From the NCBI GenBank assembly GCA_030674875.1, contig JASXSU010000003.1, positions 62,001 through 126,000 on the forward strand: DNA of 64,000 nt. Reading direction: 5' to 3'. The position numbers and the translations under genes were made by a program. Positions 1 to 8,667 of this stretch are shown here, in pieces; position 1 is the first letter of the stretch, and each line of letters opens with the position of its first letter. Source of the DNA: Candidatus Endonucleibacter sp. (ex Gigantidas childressi) (GTDB taxonomy: Bacteria > Pseudomonadota > Gammaproteobacteria > Pseudomonadales > Endozoicomonadaceae). Under the pieces are notes generated by a model, which worked only from the letters and a program-made list of their open reading frames with translations, was not told the origin of the DNA and did not search any database.

Positions 1-362
1 GTATTATGAATGACGTCATTCTCAACGATATAGCCTATGGCATTCTTAGTGACAGTATCAGCATCAAAATTAATTGCTCCTGTACCTTCACTATCCCAAA
101 CCCTCATGTAGCGATAAGGGCATACTCTTTGATTCAGTATGCTGGGCCAGATATCAAGGTTTTTGAATAGGTTGATAGAGGCTTCTGTCAACGCACTAAC
201 TCTTGGTGAAAATGTTGAAGTTGGTTTTTTACAGCTTGCTTTGAGCTTTCCTTTATCTAGCAAAGCAATAGTTAAGTTGCTGTCAGACAAAGCCAGAGCT
301 AGAGACGCACCCACTATTCCGCCACCAACAATGATTACATCAAACCTGTGTGTTTTTTCCAT
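1..362 (-). CDS. ubiI: UbiI/VisC-family FAD-dependent ubiquinone hydroxylase, 3' part outside window
   Basis: The reading frame starts at an ATG at 362-360 and stays open to the window edge, giving the first 120 residues. It opens with a Rossmann FAD-binding motif (VIIVGGGIVGASLA, residues 9-22), followed by the RVSAL segment and a VWD stretch typical of the UbiI/VisC branch of the UbiH/UbiF/VisC monooxygenases. The family hydroxylates a polyprenyl-phenol ring in ubiquinone synthesis. The start lies 2 bp after the stop of ubiH on the same strand, so the two are surely cotranscribed, as in the E. coli ubiH-ubiI pair. The assignment as ubiI rather than another paralogue rests on position and the visible motifs. 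Confidence 0.85.
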   Translation of the reverse strand, partial: MEKTHRFDVIIVGGGIVGASLALALSDSNLTIALLDKGKLKASCKKPTSTFSPRVSALTEASINLFKNLDIWPSILNQRVCPYRYMRVWDSEGTGAINFDADTVTKNAIGYIVENDVIHN

Positions 363-364
363 TT

Positions 365-1609
365 CTAAAGCCCCATGGCAGACTTTGTAAATTTAGCTTT
401 TAGTGTCTCGCTAAGATCAAGCCCAAGTAGGCCGAAGTTTCTTATCAACGCGACCCATGATTCATTGCGAGAAAATATCTTTATTAATCCGTCACAAAAG
501 GCGGTTATTCGTTTTTGGTCTGCCTCCTGTTGCTGTGCGTATTGTATCAAACGGCTTAACTCGCCCACAGATTTGCCGGTGATTATTGATGTTTTAATGT
601 TATTTGCTAGAGCCATAACATCACGTATTGCTAGATTGTAACCCTGCCCTGCTATTGGGTGAATAACGTGAGCAGCATTACCAAGAAGAACAAGGTTGGG
701 TCGAACTTGCTCACGGGTTAAAGTCATGGTCAAGGCATAACAATCACGTCGCCCACACTGGAGAAAACGCCCAGCGCGATAACCAAAACTTTCCTGTAAA
801 CGTTGTACAAATGATGAATCATTCAGTGCCAATACTTCACCTACTTCATCATTTGCTAACGTCCACACTAATCCATAGGCATTATTACGGGATAAGTTTG
901 ATGCTGTCTGTATAGGTGATACCTTTGGCAATAATGCTATCGGTCCTTTACGACTAAATCTTTCATATGCAATCCCTCTATGAGGTTTGTCTACATAAAT
1001 ATTTGCTATCAAGGCGTGCTGGTCATAGTCGCGAACGTGGCATCCAATACCCAGCTGCTTTTGTAATGCTGATTTTCCACCGTCCGCAAGAACTACCAGA
1101 GAGCTACTAACTGTCTGAACTTTTTTGTCAAGACTGCAAATTGTTGCCGTCATTGTTCCTGAGTTTGGTTCTAATGCTGTCACTGTAGCTGGGCTATAAA
1201 TTGTAACTATGCCTTGTTTTCTGCTGTTCTCAATGCGTTTTAGTAATACGTTTCCCAGTAAGTAGTTGTCAATTACATATCCTAGAGCAGGTACTCCTTC
1301 GGGTTTATGATCAAGTCTGGTTATGCCATAATGCCCCGAGTCTGAAATATGCACTTGTTTGATAAGCGCAGCTGTATCTTCAAGCTCAGACCATAGGCCT
1401 AGTTTGTCATAAATTAGCTTGGTGCCGTAGGATAGCGCAGAAGAGCGAGCATCAAAACTAGGGGGGCGTGATCTGGGTTTGTCTATATTATGGGGCTCAA
1501 TAACAGCTATTCTTAGCCCATGTGATTGAGCCAAAGGTTCTAGCGCGCAAACCAAGCTGGCCCCTACTAATCCCCCTCCAATAATTAATACATCATACTG
1601 ATTTGACAT
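365..1609 (-). CDS. ubiH: 2-octaprenyl-6-methoxyphenol hydroxylase UbiH
   Basis: This 414-residue flavoprotein monooxygenase belongs to the ubiquinone pathway. The N-terminal dinucleotide fold (DVLIIGGGLVGASL) binds FAD. The segment GNAAHVIHPIAGQGYNL near residue 300 is the second FAD motif; UbiH proteins characteristically carry GNAA there where relatives have GDAA, which supports UbiH over UbiF or UbiI. Length is close to the family norm (about 390-410). The ATG at 1609 follows a good Shine-Dalgarno sequence (GAGGA). The gene starts 11 bp after ygfB and ends 2 bp before ubiI. In enterics pepP usually sits between ygfB and ubiH; it is absent here. Confidence 0.93.
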   Translation of the reverse strand: MSNQYDVLIIGGGLVGASLVCALEPLAQSHGLRIAVIEPHNIDKPRSRPPSFDARSSALSYGTKLIYDKLGLWSELEDTAALIKQVHISDSGHYGITRLDHKPEGVPALGYVIDNYLLGNVLLKRIENSRKQGIVTIYSPATVTALEPNSGTMTATICSLDKKVQTVSSSLVVLADGGKSALQKQLGIGCHVRDYDQHALIANIYVDKPHRGIAYERFSRKGPIALLPKVSPIQTASNLSRNNAYGLVWTLANDEVGEVLALNDSSFVQRLQESFGYRAGRFLQCGRRDCYALTMTLTREQVRPNLVLLGNAAHVIHPIAGQGYNLAIRDVMALANNIKTSIITGKSVGELSRLIQYAQQQEADQKRITAFCDGLIKIFSRNESWVALIRNFGLLGLDLSETLKAKFTKSAMGL

Positions 1610-1620
1610 AATGTCCTCAC

Positions 1621-2229
1621 TTAATGCAGCGTGTCCAAAACGGCTAAATCTAGTTTCTGATGGTGATTTATCTCAAAAAACATCGACACTAAAGCGGCAC
1701 GAACGTACTCATAGACCTCCAATAAGTCGCGCTCGGCATTTTCACTTTCATTTATACTATTTTCAATCTGCGCAATGTTTGAAAAATCTTGCAATACTTC
1801 TTTTATATCATCATTAAGTGGTTCTTTAACTTGTCCTTCTCCAAAACCTGATAGAAAAGACTGGCACCAGATGCCCAAGGCTTCAGTTCTTAATTGAATA
1901 GCTTTATTATCATCGGGAAGCATTAAAGCTATAGGGAAGTCAGGATCTTCCAACTGCTCAAGTGTCACTGTATACAGGCGGCTAATCAAGCTCTTGCAGT
2001 TGTTGTTTAGATTTTTATCGTCTAACATACAAGACGCATATTGAAGCCACTGAGTTGCTGAAAAACGTAGTCCCGCTGATAGTTGACCACAAAGAGTTCC
2101 TTGTATCTCAGAAGGACAGTGTGAACAATTTATCTTAGCCAGCATATTCGCTAGTTCATTAAAGCTTACATTGCTTTCATTTGATTGATTGCCACTCAAG
2201 CTAGCGCTCCTTAAAATTATCTTGTACAA
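1621..2229 (-). CDS. ygfB: UPF0149 family protein YgfB
   Basis: A 202-residue protein of the YgfB/YecA (UPF0149) family. Recognisable features are the N-terminal FNELANMLAKINCSHCPSEIQG segment (matching the YgfB start with its small-residue-rich helix) and the central QWCQ-like region LGIWCQSFLSGFGEG, a hallmark of the family. The molecular role is poorly defined in general. The family is normally just upstream of pepP-ubiH-ubiI and divergent from zapA, as seen here apart from the missing pepP. The assigned start gives a few residues more than the E. coli protein (about 190), so a start slightly downstream is possible. Confidence 0.85.
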   Translation of the reverse strand: MYKIILRSASLSGNQSNESNVSFNELANMLAKINCSHCPSEIQGTLCGQLSAGLRFSATQWLQYASCMLDDKNLNNNCKSLISRLYTVTLEQLEDPDFPIALMLPDDNKAIQLRTEALGIWCQSFLSGFGEGQVKEPLNDDIKEVLQDFSNIAQIENSINESENAERDLLEVYEYVRAALVSMFFEINHHQKLDLAVLDTLH

Positions 2230-2333
2230 GTTAAAGTGAATTCGACTAGGTTTTCAGTATAGCGAGTTTTTACCATGAGGCCTCATAACTACGTGAAGAA
2301 ATCTTAAAAAATATTAACTATTGCCTGCTATTG

Positions 2334-2517
2334 TATACCATAGAATTGAAGGTGTGGGCAGGCGATAAGCGAGCCAAACCCCGTGAGACGTGAGTAGCAG
2401 CTGGTTGGGTGAGAGCAATCAATAACCCCGTATCTAAGGCGAGTTGATGTATCCATAAGCGCATGGAACGCATCTAATTTGTCGCTTACTCATACCTTCA
2501 GTTGTAATTGGTATATA
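2334..2517. repeat. ERIC-like palindromic element followed by a partial second copy
   Basis: TATACC begins a diverged element (to about 2438) with the family hallmarks GAAGGTGTGGGCAGGCGA, the GTGAGACGTGAGTAG centre and GGGTGAG. It runs into the right half of another copy, ending CCTTCAGTTGTAATTGGTATA at 2517. The second half shares its CATAAGCGCAT core with the copy at 44009. Confidence 0.65.
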
Positions 2518-2703
2518 CTGTTTTCTAGTGGAATGATTGCTCTGGGTTTTGTTGCAAGCTATATTTATTGAGCGCTATAGTGAGCTCAGGAAGAACACTT
2601 TAGGTAGAGGTGATTAACCACCACTTCCGTGCGCTTGATCAGGGCGCTTAAAGCTGACTCACCCTTTGTCATTAGTCAAAAATAGCAATACTGAAAGCTT
2701 TGT

Positions 2704-2812
2704 TATACATTCATTCCCTTGAAAACGTGAGGTTATTGGCTGCTCACATTACCCCAATCACCTACTGTTTGTAAGATAATGTAGACTTGGCTAATTGCGG
2801 CCTACTCACACG
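2704..2812. repeat. Degenerate ERIC-like element
   Basis: A decayed copy in the ygfB-zapA gap: CCCTTGAAAACGTGAGGTTA, then GGCTGCTCACATTACCCCAAT and CACCTACT, with the right half scrambled. Apart from the two ERIC-like regions I see no gene in 2230-3033; the open frame at 2762-3028 has no coding character. Confidence 0.5.
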
Positions 2813-3033
2813 ATCAATAGTTAGGGGTGTGTATCTAAGAGTAATTGAATGTACAAGCAGGCAGTAAGGAATCGTCGCCAATAGCGCTGCGTTGGCGAAT
2901 ATAAATGCTAGGGTGTTGCAGGTCGAGTGGCTACATGGAATAGGATAAAGCGCATTAAAACAGAGTACAATTCCATGCAGTAAAGTCGAAGCAATGATAT
3001 GATTAGTCGCCTGAAGGCATTGGAGCATGATTT

Positions 3034-3339
3034 ATGATAGAGAGCGCATCATCCGCAGCCGTCAAAATCCTGGACAAAGAATATAGAGTTAGCTGTCGAC
3101 CAGAAAATCATGAGGTACTAGCGGAAGCTGCTCGTTATCTGAATGATAAAATGAGAGAGATTCGTTCTACCGGAAAAGTAATTGGGTTAGATAGAATTGC
3201 TGTAATGGCAGCCTTGAATATCAGTCATGAGTTACTCCAGTCCCGTCAGCAGATATTCAGTGATCAGGATGTTACCCATCAGCACATAGAACAGCTACTT
3301 GGAAAGCTGAATAAGGCACTGGATTCTACAGAGGGTTAA
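3034..3339 (+). CDS. zapA: Cell division protein ZapA
   Basis: A 101-residue ZapA, the small coiled-coil protein that crosslinks FtsZ filaments at the division ring. The N-terminal half (VKILDKEYRVSCRPENHEVL) forms the globular FtsZ-binding head and the rest is a helical tail (DRIAVMAALNISHELLQSRQQ) used for dimer and tetramer formation. Length agrees with the family (about 100-110). It is divergent from ygfB and directly upstream of 6S RNA, the standard gammaproteobacterial arrangement. The usual next gene after 6S RNA (5-formyltetrahydrofolate cyclo-ligase) is missing. Confidence 0.95.
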   Translation: MIESASSAAVKILDKEYRVSCRPENHEVLAEAARYLNDKMREIRSTGKVIGLDRIAVMAALNISHELLQSRQQIFSDQDVTHQHIEQLLGKLNKALDSTEG

Positions 3340-3383
3340 TAGCTACATACTTATTCAGGGAATAGTATTATAATCGAGAGCAA

Positions 3384-3562
3384 GTCTCCCTGGCCTGTTT
3401 GCCAGTCAGTCAAGTCCCGAGCCGATAATTATACTTTAGGAGGCTCCTCGATGTGGCTGGAGTGCAAGTCCACACAGTAAGTGGAAAGCCCGATTCCTCT
3501 CAGCAGCCTCCCTCGTGACCTTCCGGCCACGGCAAGCATTGACAGCGGCAGGGTGGGGAGAT
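3384..3562 (+). ncRNA. ssrS: 6S RNA
   Basis: About 180 nt immediately after zapA. The ends pair (CTCCCTGGCC near 3388 with GGGTGGGGAG ending about 3560) to give the closing stem of 6S RNA. Internal landmarks match the gammaproteobacterial consensus: CCAGTCAGTCAAGTCCC with GAGCCGATA, then GCTGGAGTGCAAGTCC and GTGGAAAGCCCGA, and a 3' GACAGCGGCAGGG. 6S RNA mimics an open promoter and sequesters sigma-70 RNA polymerase in stationary phase. The zapA-ssrS linkage supports the call. Exact ends are estimated from the stem. Confidence 0.88.
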
Positions 3563-3747
3563 CTTTATAGAGAGTTATATTCTTCTATGATATTTTTGTA
3601 AATGTAACCAATAATTGTAGCCAATGCTAGTGTGGTAGGCGTCTATTGCAGTTGTTACCATAGGTGTATGATGGGTGGCCACAGAGTGAATGCAGTGTGA
3701 CATGCTGTTAAACTTTTTTAAATGAACCTTTAGTAGATGAGCTATTT

Positions 3748-3840
3748 ACGGGACAAAAAACCTGAAGCCCATGGTGTTCAAAGCATAGTTAGATGAGATC
3801 ACTATCTGATAAAGTAACCTGCACGGTTTTTTACCTCTCG
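3748..3840. repeat. Dispersed repeat shared with 58319-58413
   Basis: A block starting ACGGGACAAAAAACCTGAAG and ending GTAACCTGCACGGTTTTTTA recurs with scattered substitutions at 58319-58413. It is non-coding in both places. The second copy sits beside a transposase-like remnant, so these are probably ends of a dead insertion sequence. Nothing else is recognised in 3563-3870. Confidence 0.55.
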
Positions 3841-3870
3841 CGGATTCAACCAAAAGAATACTAAAATATA

Positions 3871-4438
3871 ATGACTATAACCAAAACAACACTCGCGAGT
3901 TCTCTCATTGGAGCTGCTTTGCTGTTTAGCTTCATTTCTTTACCTGCTCAAGCTTGCACAGGTATCAAACTTACAGCTGCCGACAACGGGGTTGTATATG
4001 GCCGTTCAATGGAATGGGGGGCGTTTGATCATGCTTCTCACGCGACCATTATTCCGCAAGGAACAGAGTTTTGTACGCGCTGTTGTTTTCACCCAAACAG
4101 CACGCCCTACCAAAACAACAGGCGAAGCTATCAGTGAACTGTTTAGGATTTTAGATCATTTCAATCTGCCGCTTGGATTTGCTGAAGGTTCGGATGAGTC
4201 ACATACTAATACAGATGGAATGCGAAGCTCAACAAGATGGACAACAGGATACGATACTAAGAACTTGATACTCTATTATCATACGCAACACAATCGTCGA
4301 ATACGAAAACTTAATTTAAAAGCAATTGGTTTTTCTACAAGGAGAGGTGAAGTTCTTTACCAGCCTGTTGATAAGGAAGAAGAGCAAGATACCCAAGACA
4401 TTGCTCCTATTACAAATGATGATTGCGCACTCATGTGA
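3871..4438 (+). pseudogene. Choloylglycine hydrolase / penicillin acylase family, internally deleted and frameshifted
   Basis: The first frame (3871 to about 4080) encodes a signal peptide ending PAQA followed directly by CTGIKLTAADNGVVYGRSME, the N-terminal nucleophile cysteine region of the Ntn-hydrolase choloylglycine hydrolase/penicillin V acylase family. It then shifts frame and joins the C-terminal part of the same family (TTGEAISELFRILDHFNLP, then TRWTTGYDTKNLILYYHT) in the frame ending at 4438. Intact members have about 330-360 residues; only about 190 remain, so a large internal segment is deleted. The nucleophile and exported N-terminus survive but the protein cannot be functional. 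Such enzymes cleave amide bonds in bile salts, penicillin V or acyl-homoserine lactones. Confidence 0.8.
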
Positions 4439-4686
4439 AAAGTCCCATTTACCGGTGGGATGATTGAAGTTTATTGCGTTATTAGAGAACAGTCATGAGA
4501 AGTCGGTAATACCAGATGTATCAACTTGCGTTGCATCGTTTCCGTTTGAGAGCATCTCAACCAACTATTTTCGTGTAATTTTATGGTGTAATTCTAAATC
4601 TCTTATAATCATAATTAACTTATAGTAAGCGCAGTATTACTTTTAATATCGGTTCTCATTGGCGATTGAATAAGTAAAAGTTTAAT

Positions 4687-4730
4687 ATGCCACTCATTTT
4701 GACGCATAATGGTGAATGGCATTTTTTTGT
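4687..4730 (+). terminator. Probable intrinsic terminator
   Basis: ATGCCACTCATT pairs imperfectly with AATGGTGAATGGCAT across a short loop and is followed by seven T residues. It lies about 250 bp past the broken acylase gene, in a stretch (4439-4749) with no other recognisable content. Confidence 0.55.
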
Positions 4731-4749
4731 AGATATAATCGTATGATTG

Positions 4750-5046
4750 TTATTCGTATATGTCAGAGAATAAGGGTAAATGATTGATAATGAAAATATG
4801 GCAACCTAAGGCAGATGGCAAGTGTAAAGGGTCGTGGGGTCTGCTTGAATCCAGCGTTAGTCCTGCCATTGATGTTCCCTTAACTAAGCATTGTCTGATC
4901 AAATCATTGGTACTTTCATTCGTACCACGTTCCCATGAGTGATGTGGGTTGGCAAAGTGATAAGGGCAATTAGTCACTTCTTCAACTTTCTTATATTGGT
5001 GAAACTCGGTGCCGTTATCTGATGTAATGGTTTTCACGGCAACCAT
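4750..5046 (-). pseudogene. IS30-family transposase fragment
   Basis: The 98-residue remnant contains TITSDNGTEFHQYKKVEE and HSWERGTNESTNDLIRQ, the second-aspartate and glutamate segments of the IS30 DDE catalytic core. Both the N-terminal helix-turn-helix part and the true C-terminus are missing; the last third has drifted out of frame. A stop codon lies immediately upstream of the first methionine. It differs from the IS30 remnant at 26.0-26.6 kb, so two IS30 elements once inserted in this window. Confidence 0.8.
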
Positions 5047-5873
5047 TTTTTAGTCCTTCACTTTGTCTGTTTTCAGTTAGTCATTCAAATGGATGCTAAT
5101 GCTAAATTCGCTCTTTCTTGAATCCTATGCAGTAGGTGATACTGATCAATCTCTAGGTGTCAGCAACGCCTACTTTACGTGGTAGTTAATCACTTTTTCA
5201 TGTAATAATTTCAGGTATACTTTTTGCTGTGATTTTGGCTCTTAGCATAAGCACAGGGTGGAGAAAACAGTTGCAAAATCAAGAATCTCAATGCTGGTGG
5301 TGTAGCAGAAGATAATGTCGTCGGGACATGCTTTCCGTAGTGGGTAGAGAGGCGTAATTTATCTTTGAAAAGCTATCTAAAGAAGTTAATAAGATTAACT
5401 GCCTATTTCTGAATGTTAGAGTATATGCATGATAATATGACCTCTGGGTTTGTTTTTTTAGAATGCTGTCGCAAACTCTGATTCATAACCAATCTTGTAA
5501 AGCTCAAAGCTATACCTATTAGTATTGAAAGCGTGAGTATGAGGCATGCAGCTAAATAATATGAGTTATAACAGCCAATAATCTCACGCCTTCTAAAGCC
5601 CTTCTGTCAATTGCTTAAAGTATTTCTATAGCGGCTTAAGTTCTTGCGGTCAACATCAGCGAAAAGATAGGCAGTACCTCATGTCTAATCACAAAAAGTA
5701 TTTCAAGAATGAAATACTTATTAGCTAGGTTTAGTCTGACATGTTTCCGAGGTTCTCAGGCATGCCAAACTAAATCTAAATTGCTATACCTTGCGGCATA
5801 ACAACTTTAGTTATCTACGACTTTAAACAGACCGATAGGTCAAGGTATGCCTTGTAAATGTAATCTATAGAAA
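5047..5873. other. Gene-poor stretch with a degenerate ERIC-like element
   Basis: No convincing coding region. About 5511-5607 matches the end and left arm of the ERIC-like family (TATACCTATTAGTATTGAAA, then GCGTGAGTATGAGGCATGCA) followed by eroded sequence (CAGCCAATAATCTCACGCC). The remainder is AT-rich and without recognisable signals. Confidence 0.45.
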
Positions 5874-6305
5874 TTAGGCCTCATCCTTATTCTCGATAAC
5901 GCAATCCATACGTTTTTTACCGGTGCGCTCTAGATAAGTCTGGAAGTCACGAGGCAGTCGACCTGTAGTTGCTCCTTCCCATGAGGATGAGTCGCCAGTA
6001 TTTGTTTCATACTGGAAAGTATATTTCTGGGTATTACGCCGGCGTCTTGGTGTACTCTCTCCACCTAAGCCAAGATCCCCCATGGATACACCGCGATCAG
6101 CCATTATCTGTTTGATAGCTTCAATGCTCTGAATCTTCAACTGACGATGTGCATCTTCATTGTCACGAGCCAGTTGCTTTTCTTTTAGCGTATCCTTAAT
6201 TCGTGAAAGAATTCGTTCAAGCTCCGGAGCTTTAACGTCTTTTAAAAGTTGGCGAATACGCGTTTTACTACTAAGGCGATGAAGAAGTTCATCAAAAATA
6301 TTCAT
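5874..6305 (-). CDS. hns: H-NS family nucleoid-associated DNA-binding protein
   Basis: A 143-residue H-NS-like protein. The N-terminal 90 residues are charged and helical (ELLHRLSSKTRIRQLLKDV, then ERILSRIKDTLKEKQ), as in the oligomerisation domain. The C-terminal part (KYTFQYETNTGDSSSWEGAT, then TGRLPRDFQTYL) aligns with the H-NS DNA-binding domain, where the core loop is normally W-x-G-x-G-R-x-P; here it reads WEGATTGRLP, slightly longer than usual. Such proteins silence AT-rich foreign DNA, which is relevant given the AT-rich island at 49-58 kb. It stands alone between dead insertion sequences. Confidence 0.85.
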   Translation of the reverse strand: MNIFDELLHRLSSKTRIRQLLKDVKAPELERILSRIKDTLKEKQLARDNEDAHRQLKIQSIEAIKQIMADRGVSMGDLGLGGESTPRRRRNTQKYTFQYETNTGDSSSWEGATTGRLPRDFQTYLERTGKKRMDCVIENKDEA

Positions 6306-6921
6306 CCAGGTAATTCTCCAATGCTTATCATGATATAGATCTGAATAGACGCAATTTAGTGTATCTATTTATACAGCAATAAATTAAGTGATGGAAGTAT
6401 TTAAATGCCAACATTATTAAAAAGTTCAACTTGTGGTTGAATCGAGTGTGATAAAAAATGCAAAAAGGCGTCAAAGTGGGGAAGGAAAGGGGTGTACAAT
6501 TGATATAATGAAATGATACATTTAAAGTAATTAGGCGCATATATAGGCGCATATAATTGATGAGGCAGCTCCCTCTATACATCTTTGAAGTGCGAATAAT
6601 ATTGGTCGTCAACCCGGGAGGGTAGCTATTTCTACTTCCGAGCATGCTGAATACGCTTCTGCTGCTGTCTAGAGTTTAAATTAAGCTACCAAAGCCCAGA
6701 AAGAATGGATCCTTAGTTTCCTTGGCAGTAAACCAGCCATTCCCGCAAGATATACGCTTAATGTCTCTTTTGATTAAATAAAAGATACAAGATATTACAG
6801 CCATAACCTGCCTGTCCCGCTTGATTAAGCCAGACTGTATGAATCATATTATGCCCCTGAATATTAGCTACAATCTGGACAGGATGTATCAAAAGGAATT
6901 ATTTTAGCTTCTCCTGATCCG
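6306..6921. other. Non-coding gap upstream of hns
   Basis: The minus-strand frame at 6328-6645 lacks codon bias and family resemblance. The segment presumably contains the hns promoter and eroded insertion-sequence DNA. I see no further feature. Confidence 0.4.
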
Positions 6922-7660
6922 TTAATAATCGTATAAAATAGCCCTTCCCATGTTTTTATGAGCCAGTTTAGAAAATAATTTTGTATCAGCTTCCATAGAG
7001 CGATGCGAGTTCCTTTCGAGCGACCTTTCAGAGCCTTCTGAAATTGGGGGCAACATTTGGTCCACGAGAAAAGAGAGGACTGTGAGGTAGGCTAAATTGG
7101 TGGTTAAATGTTTCTCACCGTGGCCGTAATTGTGTTCGAGATTGTAGCCTTGATTTTTCAGGGTATTAAACGTTTTATTTTCAATGTGGCATCGGCAACG
7201 TCCTCCTTTCATTATGGATTCTACTGTCATTTCATCTAGCTTAAGATCAGTGATCCAGTACCAAGTATGCCTTTTACCTTTCTTGTCTGTTTCAACAAAG
7301 TCGAGTACATTCACCAGCTCTGTGCATGCGCTTTTATTTAGGGAAAGGTTTTAGCATAACGGTACTATTGCTTTATGTTTACCTCATCGTTAGTTCGTTC
7401 TATACCCAAAGCATTGCAAGTTGCTACTAGGCAGCAAGTAAGCGAAGCCCCGTGAGCCTACGAGTAGTAGGTGATCGGGGTGAGCGAACGCAGCCAGCAA
7501 CGTAGCAACTTGAAAGGCGACGGGTATATACGGCGAACTTTGCCTTTCTTATCACCTATCCATAGCTTCAACCAACGACGTATGATTTCCATCCTTTGCC
7601 ACAACAATGTAGTGCCATCCATAATCCTTGATCATGCTACCAGCAGATAGATTCTTTCTG
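6922..7660 (-). pseudogene. IS4-like DDE transposase remnant, interrupted by an ERIC-like element
   Basis: The 3' part (6922-7314) reads TWYWITDLKLDEMTVESIMK, then RCHIENKTFNTLKNQGYNLE and HNYGHGEKHL, the C-terminal catalytic glutamate region of IS4-like transposases. Upstream codons continue the protein after a one-base deletion near 7345 (YRYAKTFP, then SACTELVNVL). An ERIC-like element then occupies 7401-7528. Beyond it the same protein resumes (IKDYGWHYIVVAKDGNHTSL, about 7560-7640). The gene is therefore broken by frameshifts and by a later insertion. Confidence 0.8.
7401..7528. repeat. ERIC-like element, full length, inserted in a transposase gene
   Basis: 128 bp bounded by TATACCCAAAGCATTGCAAG and TTGAAAGGCGACGGGTATA. 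The arms are inverted repeats (GCAAGTTGCTAC against GTAGCAACTTG). The centre CCTACGAGTAGTAGGTGATC followed by GGGGTGAGCG corresponds to the ERIC core (AAGTAAGTGACTGGGGTGAGCG being the classical ERIC2 site). One of the best-preserved copies here. Confidence 0.9.
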
Positions 7661-7938
7661 TTGTTTTGAAGAAGATAGGCCATTCGCTAAGTAAGCTATA
7701 TGACATTAGTCTGACCAATATAAACTAACAATAGTGCGAAATTATTAAATTCGTACTTCGCTGCAGGTACTGGGATTGTTGGAGTTTGGTAAATGTCGCG
7801 GGAATAGCTGGCAGTAAGCTGATGTATAGCTGAAATCACAGAGACTAACATTTAATTTATTGTTATCTGTGCTTTTCAGATAACTGAGCGAGTTTGTTAA
7901 TGTCTGAATCAGTTGCTTGTAGCTAGAAAAAATGACCT

Positions 7939-8036
7939 GTACCAAAAAGACTTGGAGTTGCTACGTGGCGAAAAGTGAGCGACGTTACAGAAGCAAACGT
8001 CGCGAACAACAAAGTGGCAACTTTAAAGGAGATGGA
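7939..8036. repeat. Degenerate ERIC-related element, variant centre
   Basis: GTACC, then GGAGTTGCTACGTGGCGAAA and a mirrored right arm CAAAGTGGCAACTTTAAAGG. Arms resemble the other elements but the centre matches the variant also seen near 17550. The rest of 7661-8667 has no supported gene. Confidence 0.45.
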
Positions 8037-8314
8037 TCAAAGTAGAGTTAATAATATGCCTTATGCTTTAACGGGAGTCATGTTTTCCGTTGGCTGCTAT
8101 TCTCATCAATAAGTTGTAAAAAATAAGGCGTGCTGATCGGGTCGATAGGCATCCTATAATTATTAATATGCTACAAAAATAATTTCTGCAAGATGGTTGT
8201 CTAGCGCTCTATCATCTGATGATAAGGAAGGACAAAGGCTTGCTGCAAATAATGCTAATGTTTACCAGGACAGTTGGCTTGGGTAGCTCGTGTTTTGCCA
8301 GCATAGGGCTAACC

Positions 8315-8441
8315 TATTTTCCGTTACCGTTACCGTTACCGTTACCGTTACCGTTGAAGGTGTGAGCAAGCAGTAAATGAGCGATACACTTGAGCCTGGG
8401 GAGAAAATAGTCAGCTCCCTCACGGCCTCAGGTTGGGTATA
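8315..8441. repeat. ERIC-like element with an expanded CCGTTA hexanucleotide at one end
   Basis: CCGTTA is repeated five times in tandem plus a partial unit (8321-8355), directly followed by GAAGGTGTGAGCAAGCAGTA and, at the far end, GGTTGGGTATA. In other copies this end has a single CCGTTACC unit, so the hexamer has expanded inside the element. Confidence 0.6.
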
Positions 8442-8667
8442 ACAACGCGCGTGCATCATCTCAATAATAGTAGCTTAAGTGATTAAATTAAACTGCTGAG
8501 GTGGGTTAGGAGGATAGCGTTCTTGCATTGTTAATGCACGACAGATACAAGCATTAGACACACCAAGTTTATTCATCTAGTGCTCTCTTAGGCTCTCGCA
8601 GCTGTACACTTTCTTCATCCGCTCATGCCAGAATAAAAAAGCCATAGTAACAGGTGATCTCCGTGAC

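Noticed and set aside
2762-3028. Minus-strand open frame before zapA
   Set aside because: Overlaps an ERIC-like remnant, has no family resemblance and no ribosome-binding site.
6328-6645. Minus-strand open frame upstream of hns
   Set aside because: Low-complexity, no codon bias and no recognisable protein.
8480-8660. Possible IS3-type transposase fragment on the minus strand (KLGVSNACICRALTMQERYP)
   Set aside because: Too short and interrupted by a stop; the resemblance to IS3 orfB is not convincing.
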